Of a stretch of 64,000 nucleotides of DNA, positions 11,263 to 22,935 are shown piece by piece; position 1 is the stretch's first letter, and every line of letters begins with the position of its first letter. This stretch comes from Chrysomallon squamiferum (taxonomy: Eukaryota; Mollusca; Gastropoda; Neomphalida; Peltospiridae). The stretch covers positions 7,069,446-7,133,445 of the forward strand of contig CM022677.1 in assembly GCA_012295275.1 (NCBI GenBank), read 5' to 3'. Below the pieces are notes generated by a model that saw only the letters and a program-made list of their open reading frames with translations, did no database searches and was not told where the DNA came from. The position numbers and the translations under genes were made by a program.

Positions 11263-11372
11263 AGCACTCTCAGTGTCTGTTTTGTTTGTGGTGAGGCTAA
11301 GGAAGATCACTGTTGTGTTAGAACACATTGCCAAACACACAGCTCAGAAAGCCTGGGGTCCAAATCTGTTTC
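11263..11372 (-). CDS. LRR gene A, RNase-inhibitor-like LRR exon with stop
   Basis: This exon has the same length (110 bp) and splice sites (ATTTATCAG acceptor, GTGAGT donor) as the copy B exon at 22826-22935. A substitution in copy A gives TGA in the LRR frame near the 5' end. Downstream it still encodes SNTTVIFLSLTTNKTDTESA. This is a nonsense lesion specific to copy A. Confidence 0.6.
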
Positions 11373-12126
11373 CTGATAAATTTAAAATCTAGTTTAAAAA
11401 ATAATGAAAATACAGCACACTAAATTATTTAGTAGGTTGTAATTTTACATAAAATAATGAAAAGGTTGATAATAATTAATGTGAATATTATGTAATTCAG
11501 TATGATCATATTTTAAATAAATTATAAATAATAAGAAAATAAATAAATGATAGATAGATAGATACATATATCAAATAGATAGACAGAAGATTTTTATAAA
11601 TTAAAACTATAAATAAATTTAAAATTACTTAAATTACTGATTCTAAAGCTATTTATGTTCAGAATTATCAAAAGAGAACTTACAGAAAGATTATATATAA
11701 TCTGTTCTTTCTTTGTTATACTTCAAAAAATATTACAACTTTGAAAATAATTTTTTAAAAACCTAAAGAAAAGAAAGGAAGAAAAAAGAAAGAAAACTAA
11801 AAAATGATAATTAGGAACAAATAAGAAATGATATATAAAGGTAGAGACAGAAAAACAGATAAGTATATAGTAATTAGAGACATAGTAAGAAAGATAAACA
11901 TATTTATCTGAACATTTTCTAGGAAAGAAATACAGACAAACTGAAAAGCAGAGATAGAAATAAAATAAATAAATATGGAGGCAAACATAAAGAGAAATAG
12001 ACAGGTAGACTAAGACATATTTACAGACATAATTACCTGAATGTTTTTCAAAGATTTAAAACGTGACTAAGTGACTAGGTTGTAAAGCTTGAGACAATTT
12101 TTAGCAAAATGCCTCTGTTGGTGTTT

Positions 12127-12247
12127 TCAGTTTGAGTTTTCAGTGGTTGGTGTGGTGATGTCAGTTTGTCTCAGGTCTAATGGTGGTACTGCTGTTGTTG
12201 GTGCTGACTGCTGTTTCCTTTTCAATGATGTGAAACCTATGTCAGTT
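12127..12247 (-). CDS. LRR gene A, Thr/Pro-rich exon
   Basis: After a TTTTTCCACAG acceptor the frame reads TDIGFTSLKRKQQSAPT then TAVPPLDLRQTDITTP to a TGA. The copy B equivalent (23881-24001) is nearly identical in protein and also ends in a stop. The donor is unclear. It may be an upstream linker exon whose true donor was missed, or a separate short gene. Confidence 0.35.
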
Positions 12248-13358
12248 CTGTGGAAAAAACAAACAAAAAATAGAAAGAAAAAAAAATTATATTTATTAAC
12301 AGATGGTAGACCTTGAAATTAAGAGAGAAAAGTGTCTGTCAATATAAAAACAAGTTATCAGAATAATACTGGTTGTGAAAAAAAATCACTAATAATAATA
12401 ATTTTCAGAAAACAAAATATATTGACAATACAAGTTTACAACTTCATTATTGTTTGGGTTTGTTCAGCAAACACTAGAAATACGACATCATCAATGGAAA
12501 CAAGTTTTGAATAAGGTAGACAGAATATCTACACTAGTAACAGAAATATTAATTCTCTGAGATATTACTAGGCAACAGGTTGTATTAAAACACTGAAAAA
12601 AAAGAAACATGAAGAAGAAATATAATAATAAAAAGAATTGTAACAAGCTTGTAAAAAAGTAAATAATAATAATAAAGAATAAAAAAAAATAATCTGAATT
12701 ATTAGAATGTAGAAAAATAACTAGAAAGATGGGAGATGCAGTTAAGAGATTGATAATATTAATACTATAAATAAACCTCAGTACCGGCCCTGTTCCCCTC
12801 CTCTCTGATTATAGTGAATCAGTCCCTTGATCCAACTAACTCGAGCGTGCACAGCAAATAAAACGCGAAATATGCTTTGTAACACCGCGATTTAAAACAT
12901 GTGTCTAGAGATCTCCTGAGGTGTATCCAGTTTCGTATCTAGTCACGTTTTTGAGATATCAATCATTATGTTTTGTTATTTTTACGTATTCATGAGAGAG
13001 GGGGGTCAAAGAACAATCTTCTTATCTGCGAACAGAACTTTACGTCCAGCAGTAATCATAATAATACAAAAAAAAAAAAAAAAATTAAAAATAAATAAAT
13101 AATAATAATAATAATAATAACGGCTTCAGGCACACAAGAGAAATAATCGGTGTTAAAAAAAAATAATAGATGTTGCAGTTTATTATGAAATAAACTGGAT
13201 TTTTAAATGGATATATAAATATATTCCATGTTGATAATGAAAAACGCAGACTATTCTGAGTTAATTTTCATATTTATTATTCATATTTTATAAACTTATC
13301 ATTTTACAGCAAAAAATTAATACATTTGCATTTTACTGTTTTTCATAAAAATGCAAAT

Positions 13359-13408
<50 letters not shown>

Positions 13409-14183
13409 TTAATACCCTTATTCAACAAACCTATTTCTCTCTCACTCACTCTTTTAAGGAAAATCTTAATCAAAAAAAAAGAACAAAAAGTATTTTTTCT
13501 TTTCATTGTAAAAGTAGTGTAACTTACTGCTTCAGTTAATGATAGAAAAACAGTTATGTGTGGATTGAAAAAGCAAATTACTGACGATAAATAAATAAAT
13601 ACAAATTAAAAATCATTAAATGATGCAGTGCTAAAGAAAAATAATAATAAGCTTATTTATGAAAATGAAAATTGATATCAATATTAGAATTTAAGACACC
13701 CTAGTTCAATTATTGAGCGTTCTGTTGTGTTTCTTCGTGTTTTCAGTTACGCATAATATCATTAATAAACGAATAGTTGTTATCATACCGTCAGCTTTTG
13801 TAGCAGACGTAAACTCATGTGCGAGTTGAAAACAGGTCTCGATTACTTCATTAGTTTTACACTATCAAAACTCTACCATGAATTAAAAAAAAATTCTGAG
13901 ACGAAGATATTGTAAAAATGAAACTAACTTCATCCTTCATCTAGCATAATATTATTTTAGATCTCGCAAAAGTTTCTGCCAATAATTTGAAACATAATAT
14001 CGGTAATTTTCTTTTATTTATTAGTAACAGAGAAAAAAGTGTATTTTATTAAGTTTATTCCGCTAAGATATTGCCCGCATAATAAAATAACAAAACAACG
14101 TAAGACAGTGTTGCTATATTGTATTACGTGCACTCAAAAATGTAAACATTTAGATTTGTTTGATAATTTTTCTTTTCTGATAG

Positions 14184-14230
14184 CCGACAGTTATGCAGAT
14201 CTGTTTTATGGAAGCGGAAAGCATAATTAA
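14184..14230 (+). other. Candidate terminal exon, copy B partner of 3054
   Basis: It reads DSYADLFYGSGKHN and a TAA after a TTTTCTGATAG acceptor-like site. The frame is open upstream into the intron-like sequence, so it could equally be part of a longer chance frame. Product unknown. Confidence 0.3.
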
Positions 14231-14567
14231 AAATATGGAGCAGTATTAATATTAACAAATTATCTTGAGAATTATTAATGTAATTAATCAAATATTAAGT
14301 TACTTTCGTTGATTTTAAACTGTGCTTCTGATAATTTGAGAATAAATGACTAAACATGACTTTTCTAAAATGTTATTTCGAGTTAGTTCTAGTTCAGAAA
14401 TATGATTTACAGTGAAACTAGAAAATCGTGGGTACGACCTCCATTTCCATATTTCTTATGTTTTATGCATCTTCAGCATCACTTATTGAAGAATAAATAA
14501 ATGAAATAAAAACTCATAATATTTTATTATTCATTTGTTTCTTAGTTTGTTATAATCAATGTAAGTA

Positions 14568-14604
<37 letters not shown>

Positions 14605-15872
14605 GGAGCAACTGACCATGGATAATAACTTTTCATAACATAAGGGAAATAACTCTCTTTTGATAAACCTTCTGCAAATTAATTTTAAATTGTTAAACCA
14701 TATGAAATAATAAAAGAAAGCAAATACAATTTCCCACCCAAATTAAAAACAAAATCAATAATAATAAACACCCTGAAAACAATTTTATATCTCTTTTTTA
14801 TTTACCAAGAAACAGTAACAGTGAATTAAAAAATCAAATTCAACAGCAAAATTGTAACAAATATAACAATTAATGAATTAAAAATGCCTATAAGAAACAT
14901 AATACTGATACTGCCAAATTACATGTGCATTATAAACAAATAACAAAAACAATGTAAAAAGAAAATATAATTTAACTACAGTTGTCACTTATTTACTTAT
15001 TTTTACATTGGATAATTAATTACATTATTTAACTGGAGCTAGTTTTAAAAATTAATCTAGACACCTGGGTCTTATTTTTAAAGTCTGCTAAATAATTTGA
15101 TTCAATGCTTTATTTGCTGTGTTTATTTTCTAATTTATGCAGATATATGCAGGCACATAAATGCATGCACTAAAGTACAAGACACAAAACAAACACTGAA
15201 AATAACACATATACAAATATTACAAGATTCACACATAAATAGACTCTCGCACATGCACTTAGGCAAAACCCACACATACACACAGACATGCCAACATACA
15301 AAATGACGCACACACACACACACACATACAGACATACCATATACATACTGATATACAGATACAGAATTCCCACATACAGTGCAGAACATAAATGTAATAA
15401 ATAATAACTTATATTATCAAAAACACTTCTTAAAAAAACACTTCAATGAAAACAACAAAGATAAAGAAAAATAATCTAATAGAAATAAACTTTGGTCCAT
15501 GTATATTTCATAAATATTAGTATCAGTGTGTGTGAATTAACAGCATATTTTATCATGTTATTCTGTTTATCAGAAAATGCTGAATAGATCATTAAAAAAA
15601 TCATACGACAAGATGGTAAAAATTGTTTATTTCTACATCAGAATACTGGATAGAGTAGCAATAACTGTAACTATCATCAGACGAAGTGGATGATAATCAT
15701 CATTTTCTGCATGACTTCTCTGTATTAGATCTATTAAGTTGTATGGCTAAAATTATCATTCTTTGTATCAGAAAAGTTTGTACAGAAATTTTTAAAATCA
15801 TTTTCTATGAAGTGGAACTGACATTATCTACATCAGAAAATACTGACAGGCATAGAAAATTAACCTCTATAA

Positions 15873-15968
15873 TCAGAGAAAAACTGGATATATTATTAAC
15901 AATACCTCTGTTTTCCAGAGAATTAGTTCATGATGAACTGAATCTTCATCCTCTTCTCCACTTCTTGT
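15873..15968 (-). CDS. LRR gene B, truncated terminal exon
   Basis: It begins like copy A (TRSGEEDEDSVHHELIL) and then diverges after a deletion into VLLIIYPVFL and a TGA. The MYTEVEL and CFQL tail found in copy A is missing. Confidence 0.5.
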   Translation of the reverse strand, partial: TRSGEEDEDSVHHELILWKTEVLLIIYPVFL

Positions 15969-16047
15969 CTGAGAAAAACATTTCAATATTTAATATTAAT
16001 GTAATTAGGTATTGATTTGTATTGTTAGATTTACCTTTGTTTGTCAC

Positions 16048-16081
16048 CCAGTAGCTGATATATTTTTCATGCTGGGCTGTC
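16048..16081 (-). CDS. LRR gene B, 34-bp exon
   Basis: Sequence and frame match 5156-5189 (TAQHEKYISYW), including splice sites. Conservation of so short a block in both copies supports it as an exon. Confidence 0.42.
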
Positions 16082-16493
16082 CTAAAACATTCATTCATTC
16101 ATATAGTTTGTAAAAACAATGGCTATCAAAAATCTCACAGTTATTTAAAGATAAGCATTCATTCCTGTCCATTTCACAAAAATAATTGACATATGACAGC
16201 ACATGATACTAATACATATAATTACAAATGAAAGAATACTTTTTTGAGTTTTAATTGTTTTTATTATATAATTTTTGTTTTGTTTTGTTTTGTTATATGT
16301 GATCCTTTCCATGAGCATCAAGGCAAAAACCAACTACTTAGTTTAAACCTAGGTATCATAATTATGCATATACAGTTTATGAACAGGGAAAGACAGTGAA
16401 AAAAAGAAAGAAAATGAAAGAGAAAATCAGAGAGGCTAGGAGAAAATCAGAGATACTGAGAGAGAAATAAAAAGACTGACATCATCACTATAC

Positions 16494-16554
16494 CTGACTT
16501 TTACCTCCAGTTCTGTAATTTTAACATCATCAACTTTTATGTTAATTCTTGACA
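16494..16554 (-). CDS. LRR gene B, 61-bp exon
   Basis: It reads SRINIKVDDVKITELEVKV between CATAG and GTATAG. Partner of 5603-5663. Confidence 0.42.
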
Positions 16555-17089
16555 CTATGACTGGTTATCCAAATATCTTAGCCTGGATAACAATAAACAT
16601 ATTTTTCTTAATTATTCATAATAATAAGTGTTAGTGTTAAAGAACAATGTTACAGAAAAAATTGCCGAAACAGATATTTACAGATTATATGTTTAGACAC
16701 ACATACACATAGATAGTCACATAAAGACAGCATGTTAGAAAGACAGACAACTATAAAACAAAAGAATACAGAGGTACATAGATATATTTATTTAGGAAGT
16801 AAAAGTATTTAGAGACTGGTAGATATTGGGTAGATAGGTAGGTTGATGATGTAGACAATCAGACAGACAGACAGACAGACAGACATGTTATTGTAGACTT
16901 ATACTGGTAAATAGATATACAGTTAATATACTAGGCAGATGTAACAATAACACACACACATACACACACACACACATGCATGCAGTTAATAAGAGAAGCT
17001 GAGGCAGATGTAACAAAATGACATTTACACACACACACACACACACACACAAATGACACATATACAATTAATCAAACACTAAAGGGAGC

Positions 17090-17345
17090 AAGAAAAGCAA
17101 ATAACATTTATATATAATTAATCAAACAGTAATTGGGAGTAGTAGGTAAACCAAATAACATTTATATACAATTAATCAAACACTAATTGGGAGTAGTAGG
17201 TAAACCAAATAACATTTATATATAATTAATCAAACACTAATTGGGAGTAGTAGGTAAACCAAATAACATTTATATATAATTAATCAAACACTAATTGGGA
17301 GTAGTAGGTAAACCAAATGACATTTATATATAATTAATCAAACAT
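17090..17345. repeat. Minisatellite of about 60 bp, about 5 units
   Basis: Units contain ATTGGGAGTAGTAGGTAAAC, CAAATAACATTTATATATAA and TTAATCAAACACTA. Copy A has a single unit at about 6095-6155, so this expanded after the duplication. Confidence 0.9.
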
Positions 17346-17820
17346 TGATGATTTAAATGGAATACTCCACTCTGTTGAAGTAATCTATAGCCTTGAATCA
17401 GACATCAGTATCCATGCTATTCCACTGTTTGATCAAATAACTGGATCCTGGAATATTCGAGCAGTAGTAGTGGTAGTAGTAGCACCTGATTATATGTGAG
17501 AAGGAAATATATTGATCTTTACATTAAAAAGAAAGGTAAGTTTTAGAAGTTGATATTAAACCTGGATATAAAAGTTGATAAATATGTTAAGTATTGTAAT
17601 GAGAAATGTTATTTCATGTTAATCATTTCTTATTTATTAATCTCTCTCGCTCCTCTCTCTTTCTCATTCACACACACACACTACATTTTTTGTTAACTTT
17701 ATTTACTTGTTCTTTTATTTCTAAATACATACATAGACTGTATTCAAAACAAATTACATTCATATGTGGGTGTGTGTATTTGTTATAGTACTTTTTAAAA
17801 CTATTTATCCAATAATTATA

Positions 17821-17855
<35 letters not shown>

Positions 17856-17908
17856 AACTAAAATTTTCATACACAGAATACAGAACATACATATACTTTG
17901 TTTATTAC

Positions 17909-17990
17909 CTGAAGCCAGGTACTTCTCCATCTTTATTGGCCCCAGTGATAGTGTTCCATTCATCAACTGACAGAATACACTCCTTAGAGT
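17909..17990 (-). CDS. LRR gene B, exon missing from copy A
   Basis: A GATTTCTAG acceptor and a GTAATAA donor bound an 82-bp block. It reads SKECILSVDEWNTITGANKD then GEVPGF, open across its whole length in one frame. Copy A lacks the block together with about 300 bp around it. Function unknown. Confidence 0.45.
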
Positions 17991-18041
17991 CTAGAAATCT
18001 GGTATACTTTCATCACTTTCTGTTCTCTTCTCTATTATTAT

Positions 18042-18044
<3 letters not shown>

Positions 18045-18099
<55 letters not shown>
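18045..18099. repeat. (GA)n microsatellite
   Basis: This is a perfect GA run within the copy-B-specific segment. Confidence 0.97.
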
Positions 18100-18102
<3 letters not shown>

Positions 18103-18266
18103 AAAGATGGACATACTGAATTATCAAGAGGGAAAGACAACAAGATATAAATATTCATAAATAAAGAGAATGTGAAGTTTATTATTACAGATATATAGAA
18201 AGACAGACAGGTAGACAGATAGCCGTGAACTATTATTACTACATACTATATAATCGCTCACATAAC

Positions 18267-18351
18267 CTTTTACATGGCTGCAATGTCAGAAGTTGACTGT
18301 TTCCTTTATCTGTGAGAATGGCTGGACTGTGCTTCATATTACCCAGCATTC
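18267..18351 (-). CDS. LRR gene B, 85-bp exon
   Basis: It reads MLGNMKHSPAILTDKGN then SQLLTLQPCK, with no stop before the GTTATG donor. The outgoing phase does not fit the next exon at 17990, and copy A's version is one base longer, so an ancestral exon of 87 bp is plausible. Confidence 0.5.
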
Positions 18352-18436
18352 CTAGAGGAAGATAAATAAATAAATAAATTTCAATAAGTATGAACCATAT
18401 AAATGTTAAAACAAAAAAATAACAATAACTGTTTAC

Positions 18437-18532
18437 CAGGATGTCCTCCAAGTGCTGTCAGTTTAATTAGGAAGCTGACGAGACAATTACAAGATGATTC
18501 AATTTTCTCCCCTGACTTCTTGACAGTGAGAC
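18437..18532 (-). CDS. LRR gene B, exon ending LTALGGHPG
   Basis: This 96-bp open exon reads LTVKKSGEKIESSCNC then LVSFLIKLTALGGHPG. It is the partner of 6999-7094, with the same length and phase. Confidence 0.6.
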
Positions 18533-18650
18533 CTTAAAATTAATACATTTATATAAATAATTTAAAAAGAAAACAATGCAACAACAATAATAAAACCTTT
18601 TATTTAGTATTCCTTCTTCTTTCTTATTTTTACCATTGGATTAACTTAGA

Positions 18651-18706
18651 TTAGAGTTAGGGTTAGGATTAGGGCTAGGACTAGTGTTAGGGTTAGGTTC
18701 AGGCTA
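18651..18706. repeat. Degenerate TTAGGG-like tract, copy B
   Basis: It reads TTAGGGTTAGGATTAGGGC, is shorter than in copy A, and sits at the same intron position. Confidence 0.7.
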
Positions 18707-18806
18707 GTTATTTATTTATTTACTTACTTATTTGTTATTATTATTGTTTCTTTTTTTTATTTTTTTTTTTTTATTGTTCTTTTTTTTAAATAAATTTATT
18801 TATTAC

Positions 18807-18939
18807 CACTTGCAGCAATCAACTTTGTGGAAAGTTCTTCCATTTCATTTTCTTTTAAGTTTTTCTTCTGGTTGTTACGATACAACACTGTCAATGGTGA
18901 TGACAGCAACTGATATCAGTAACAACAGTCCCTCCTTCC
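18807..18939 (-). CDS. LRR gene B, LRR exon with 25-bp insertion
   Basis: It matches 7396-7503 except for a 25-bp insertion (about 18890-18915) near the start of the LRR core, which introduces a frameshift and stop. Downstream it reads NQKKNLKENEMEELSTKLIA. Confidence 0.55.
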
Positions 18940-19526
18940 CTGAATGATAATAAAAAATATTTTAAAAACTTTAATTTCAAATTTAAAATGTGAGGAAGCA
19001 GGAACTACAGCTACTGCACTCTATTAAAACTACATCGCTATTATTATTATTACTACTACTACTGCTACTATTACTAAACTAGTTATTATTACTACTGCTG
19101 CTACTGCTACCTTCTATAACTACAGCTACACATTAGCTTTTATTATCACTATCCTACAATGTTAGCTATTATTATTATTATTATTATTATTACTACTCTT
19201 TCTAGATGTTTTGATACAGTAGTAGCTGTTATTATTACTACTGCTGATGCTGTTGCTACTATTACTACACCATAGCTTCTACTGTCACCACCACGTTACA
19301 CGTTGCTGCTGATGTTTTTGGTGCTAATTACTTCTCTGTTACAAATAATAAAGAACAGAAAACTATTGTATTTACAAGATGCTATTCAGATCTGTTATTT
19401 TTCCTCCTCTGTAGGTATAGTAATACAATTAAACATAATAAATCTCAAACAATATGCAAGCTTCTATTTTAATATTTTGAATTAAAAACTAATTTTTTTC
19501 TGAAAAATACAAAAATAATTTATTAC

Positions 19527-19611
19527 CTAATGAGTTTCCACTCAAGCTCTTTAACTCAGAGTTATGTCCCTTGATAGTATAAACAAGACTAAGGGCACCG
19601 TCAGTTTCAAT
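19527..19611 (-). CDS. LRR gene B, intact LRR-like exon
   Basis: This 85-bp exon reads IETDGALSLVYTIKGHN then SELKSLSGNSL. Splice sites are TTTAAG|A and G|GTAATA. Both phases match the neighbouring exons. Confidence 0.6.
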
Positions 19612-20020
19612 CTTAAATTTAAATAAAACAGGCCTGAGTATTTTGTACAAAGCATTTAAATATATAAACTGATAACCAAATATTTCTTAACACACACACA
19701 CACACACACACACTTATTATCAGAGTAGCAAGTATCAGTATTGCTGTTACACTCACACTCACACACATACTATTATCAAAATAGCAGTTATCTCTATTTT
19801 GATACACACTATTATCAGCAATTATCACACACACAGTAACACCCATCCACCCACCCACACTATTATCAGGGTAGCAATTATCCCTATTGCTGATACACAC
19901 ACACACATGCATATAGAGTTTAATATTCTTAGCATATGGTTTAATGAAATTATCTATGCTTAAAGATAAGAATAATTTTTCAAATATTAGAACAATTTAT
20001 AAAATTTAAACAAAAATTAC

Positions 20021-20199
20021 CTGAATAAGTTGACTAAATCATCAAAGATACATACAGAAAAATCAGGACAAGTTCCAATGTCCACATCTTTCAAAGAAAG
20101 GAGTTTTCCATGGAAACTCAAACAGCTGGTTGGTTAAACATCTGCAGTTCAGACTTGATTCCTGTAGAGAACTTGTGACTGATTTGGATTCTGGAATAT
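20021..20199 (-). CDS. LRR gene B, frameshifted exon
   Basis: Partner of 8607-8786, one base shorter near the donor (AACTTATTCAG against AAACTTATTCAG). It therefore carries the shared internal frame change plus its own deletion. Confidence 0.5.
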
Positions 20200-20375
20200 C
20201 TGAAATAAGTGAAAAACAGTATTAACAAACCTATTATCTATCTGGAGAAAAAGAAACTAAAAGTAGAAAAAATATAATAATGACAAATTTGTCAAACCTA
20301 GATAGTTACAGAATGAAATACATGTGTCTGTATGTGTGAGTACACGATTTAGTGATCCCAGCTTGTAATAAAAAC

Positions 20376-20409
<34 letters not shown>

Positions 20410-20489
20410 TAAATACAAAGTGTAGAATCTACATAAGCAGAAAAGTATTTAATGTCAGTGATTAAAATAAGCATAGTGTGTACAAAAAT

Positions 20490-20740
20490 AATATTGAGCT
20501 AATTAATTTTGATTGGCTGATCTCTCTCTGAAGATTGGTTGGTTAGTCATTCTGTGGTTTCATTGGTTAATTTCTATCTGTAAGTCTGATTGGTTAATCA
20601 GGCTGAGTTCTGATTGACTAGTTAGTGACACACCCACCTGATTGCTGCTGATATTAAGTTCAGTGAGAGAAGAATTTTCTGTGACTGCAGTACACAAATC
20701 TTTACACCAACATTACTCATATTACACTGACTGACACATA
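20490..20740. other. Copy-B-specific segment with iterated ATTGG motif
   Basis: It contains the LRR exon at 20638-20684 and, beside it, five ATTGG-type motifs (GATTGGCTGA, GATTGGTTGG, CATTGGTTAA, GATTGGTTAA, GATTGACTAG) spaced roughly 20-30 bases apart. Copy A has only a direct junction here. Confidence 0.7.
20638..20684 (-). CDS. LRR gene B, LRR exon missing from copy A
   Basis: This 47-bp block lies between a CTGCAG acceptor and a GTGGGT donor. It reads TENSSLTELNISSNQ, a clear leucine-rich-repeat core. It is absent from copy A. Confidence 0.5.
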
Positions 20741-21000
20741 CAGACAATAACACACATCCTGGCTTCTGCCAATAAAATTAAATAATGAAATTAATATTAA
20801 AATTTTATATACATACATAGAGAAAGATAAATGCTGACAGACTATACAGGCATATAACCCATGTAAGAACACACATACCCACACAACACAGAGATAGATG
20901 TATTCTGTTAATACAAATCTTGTTGATCAGTTGTTATAACAACTAATGTAATTGTTTATCATCAACTTCTACTACCACATTTCACCAATATTTACTATTA

Positions 21001-21215
21001 CACTTTTCAGCAGCCAGTCCTTTAGTGAGAGCAGTTTTATCAGATAATCCATTACTAGACAGCTCTAGTTCTGTGAGTCCAGTGTTTAGTGAGAGCAGTT
21101 TTATCAGATAATCCATTACTAGACAGCTCTAGTTCTGTGAGTCCAGTGTTTAGTGAGAGCAGTTTTATCAGATAATCCATTACTAGACAGATCTAGTTCT
21201 GTGAGTCCATGTTTT
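21001..21215 (-). repeat. 64-bp LRR-derived minisatellite, 3 units
   Basis: Three units match those at 9421-9960. The first two carry AGACAGCTCTAG where copy A has AGACAGATCTAG. Flanks on both sides match copy A, so the unit count differs by five. Confidence 0.9.
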
Positions 21216-21490
21216 CTACTAGAGTCCGTATAGAAGTTTCATGTCAGTGGAGCCTACACATAGCTCTGAATATAAGTAAATGAATAAATAAATAAATAAA
21301 TAAATGTAATTTCACAGTAGATATCAGTAGCTCTGAAAGTATAGAGAAATCCACATTTATATTAATAAAACCAGTATAAATAATTAAATAAATAAATAAG
21401 TAAATAAGTTAATAAATTTAAAAAGTATATAATGAAAAATTTAGATCCTTGAGTATGTGCTAATGTTTCTTAGAGGAGAAAGAGAAAGAC

Positions 21491-21530
21491 AGTAAGAGAG
21501 AGAGAGAGCAATAAAGAGAAAGAGTATCAG

Positions 21531-21590
<60 letters not shown>

Positions 21591-21667
21591 GAGAGAGCTA
21601 GAGAGAGCAATAAAGAGAAAGAATATCGGTCAGAGAGAGAGAGAGAGCAATAAAGAGAAAGAATATC

Positions 21668-21718
<51 letters not shown>

Positions 21719-22092
21719 AGAGAGCAAGAGAGAGCAATAAAGTGAAAGGAAATATCAGAGAGAGAGAGAGAGAGCGAGAGAGAGCAATAAAGAGAAAGAA
21801 TATCAGTCAGAGAGAGAGAGAGAGAGAGAAAAAGAGAGAGAGAGAGAGAGATATAAAAGAAAAAGAATATCAGTCAGAGAGAGAGAGAGAGAGAAAAGAG
21901 AGAGAGAGAGAGAGAGCAATACAGAGAAAGAATATCAGTCAGAGAGAGAGAGAGAGAGAGAAAAGAGAGAGCGAGAGAGAGCAATAAAGAGAAAGAATAT
22001 CAGTCAGAGAGAGAGAGAGAGAGAGAGGAAAAGAGAGAGTGAGAGAGAGCAATACAGAGAAAGAATATCAGTCAGAGAGAGAGAGAGAGAGG
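21491..22092. repeat. GA-rich higher-order minisatellite
   Basis: (GA)n runs alternate with a block CAATAAAGAGAAAGAATATC followed by AGTCAGAGA, repeated about eight times with spacing near 60-70 bases. Copy A has one or two blocks at most. The RERERE and SLSLSL frames are artefacts. Confidence 0.92.
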
Positions 22093-22109
22093 TAAAATAG
22101 TGGCAGATA

Positions 22110-22536
22110 AAGAAAAGTTGTAGTAGTAGTAGTTGTAGTTGTAGTAGTAACAGCAGCAGCAATTTGTTTGTAGTTGTAGTATTAGTGCTAATAGTACCAG
22201 GAGTAGTAATAGTTGTAGTATTAGTGGTAATCGTACTAGTAGCAGTAATAGTGGTAATAATTGTAGTAACAGTACTAGTTGTAGTACTAGTGGTAATAGT
22301 TTGTAGTATTAGTATAGCAGTACTAGTTGTGGTAACTGTGGTAATAGTTTGTAGTATTAGTAAAGCAACAGTAGTAGTAGTAATAGTTTGTAGTATTAGT
22401 AATAACCGTACTAGTAGTAGTAATAGTGGGAATCGCAGCAGTAACAGTGATAGTGATAACTATGGTAAAAATTAGCTTAGGTTGTATATTACAAGTAGAT
22501 ACAATACATAGAGGTAGTAAATAACTGCAGTCCCCA

Positions 22537-22578
<42 letters not shown>

Positions 22579-22795
22579 ATGTAATAATAGTAGTAAAAAT
22601 AATAGCATTAACATAGAGGTAAATATTGATTACAGTGTTAGTGTTGAAAGTCACTATTTTTCTCAGTAGTAGAATAATAGTAGTAACAGTGGTAGTATTA
22701 TTATTGCTATTATTACTACTATTATTATTATTATTATTATTATTGTTGTTATTGTTGTTATTATTATTGTTATTATTATTATTATTATAAAACAT
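22110..22795. repeat. GTA-rich minisatellite and (TTA)n, copy B
   Basis: Counterpart of 10445-11230. It includes a pure (GTA)n run at about 22540-22578 and (TTA)n at 22720-22790. Confidence 0.88.
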
Positions 22796-22825
22796 GTTAT
22801 ATTAGTTATAATTAAGATTACTCAC

Positions 22826-22935
22826 AGCACTCTCAGTGTCTGTTTTGTTGGTGGTGAGGCTAAGGAAGATCACTGTTGTGTTAGAACACATTGCCAAACA
22901 CACAGCTCGAAAAGCCTCAGGTCCAGAACTGTTTC
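22826..22935 (-). CDS. LRR gene B, intact RNase-inhibitor-like LRR exon
   Basis: The ATTTATCAG acceptor and GTGAGT donor are consensus-like. The frame reads NSSGPEAFRAVCLAMCS then NTTVIFLSLTTNKTDTESA with no stop. The pattern AxxxCLAMCSNTTVIFLSLTTNKTDTESA fits the 28-residue LRR subtype of ribonuclease-inhibitor/NLR-like proteins. Copy A carries a stop in this frame. Confidence 0.6.

Larger units (their letters stand above)
4891..12247 (-). pseudogene. LRR-domain gene, copy A (decayed, multi-exon)
   Basis: At least ten exon-like blocks on the minus strand have AG/GT edges and open frames. Several contain leucine-rich-repeat motifs such as LLTVLYLNNQ and LTELDLSSNGL. Splice phases agree from 7503 down through 6901 and again from 5663 down to the stop at 4891. 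Lesions seen: a TGA in the 11263-11372 exon, a frameshift in 8607-8786, a small deletion in 8124-8203, a TGA in 6816-6901, a non-multiple-of-3 minisatellite in an LRR exon, and loss of two exons that copy B keeps. I do not recognise the family. An NLR-like or LRR receptor-like protein is possible. It is probably not functional, although alternative splicing could skip damaged exons. Confidence 0.7.
1403..12775. repeat. Tandem segmental duplication, copy A (about 11.4 kb)
   Basis: The unit begins at CCTCAGTACCGGCCC and ends just before the same string at 12776. Almost every block has a match in order at 12776-24600. Examples are TCAACAGCAAAATTGTAACA, the TTAGGG-like tract, the LRR-derived exons and the (GTA)n region. 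The copies differ by scattered substitutions and many indels, so this is an old duplication, not a duplicate assembly of one locus. The plus strand of 1700-4800 shows no convincing gene beyond the small exon candidate at 3054. Confidence 0.93.

Noticed and set aside
15686-16015. 109-codon plus-strand frame in copy B
   Set aside because: It is antisense to the phase-consistent LRR-gene terminal exon, and the copy A equivalent is broken by several stops on the plus strand.
21742-21987. Arg-Glu and Ser-Leu repeat proteins (also at 983, 21527, 45274, 54343, 55836, 61342)
   Set aside because: They are translations of (GA)n/(CT)n tracts, not proteins.
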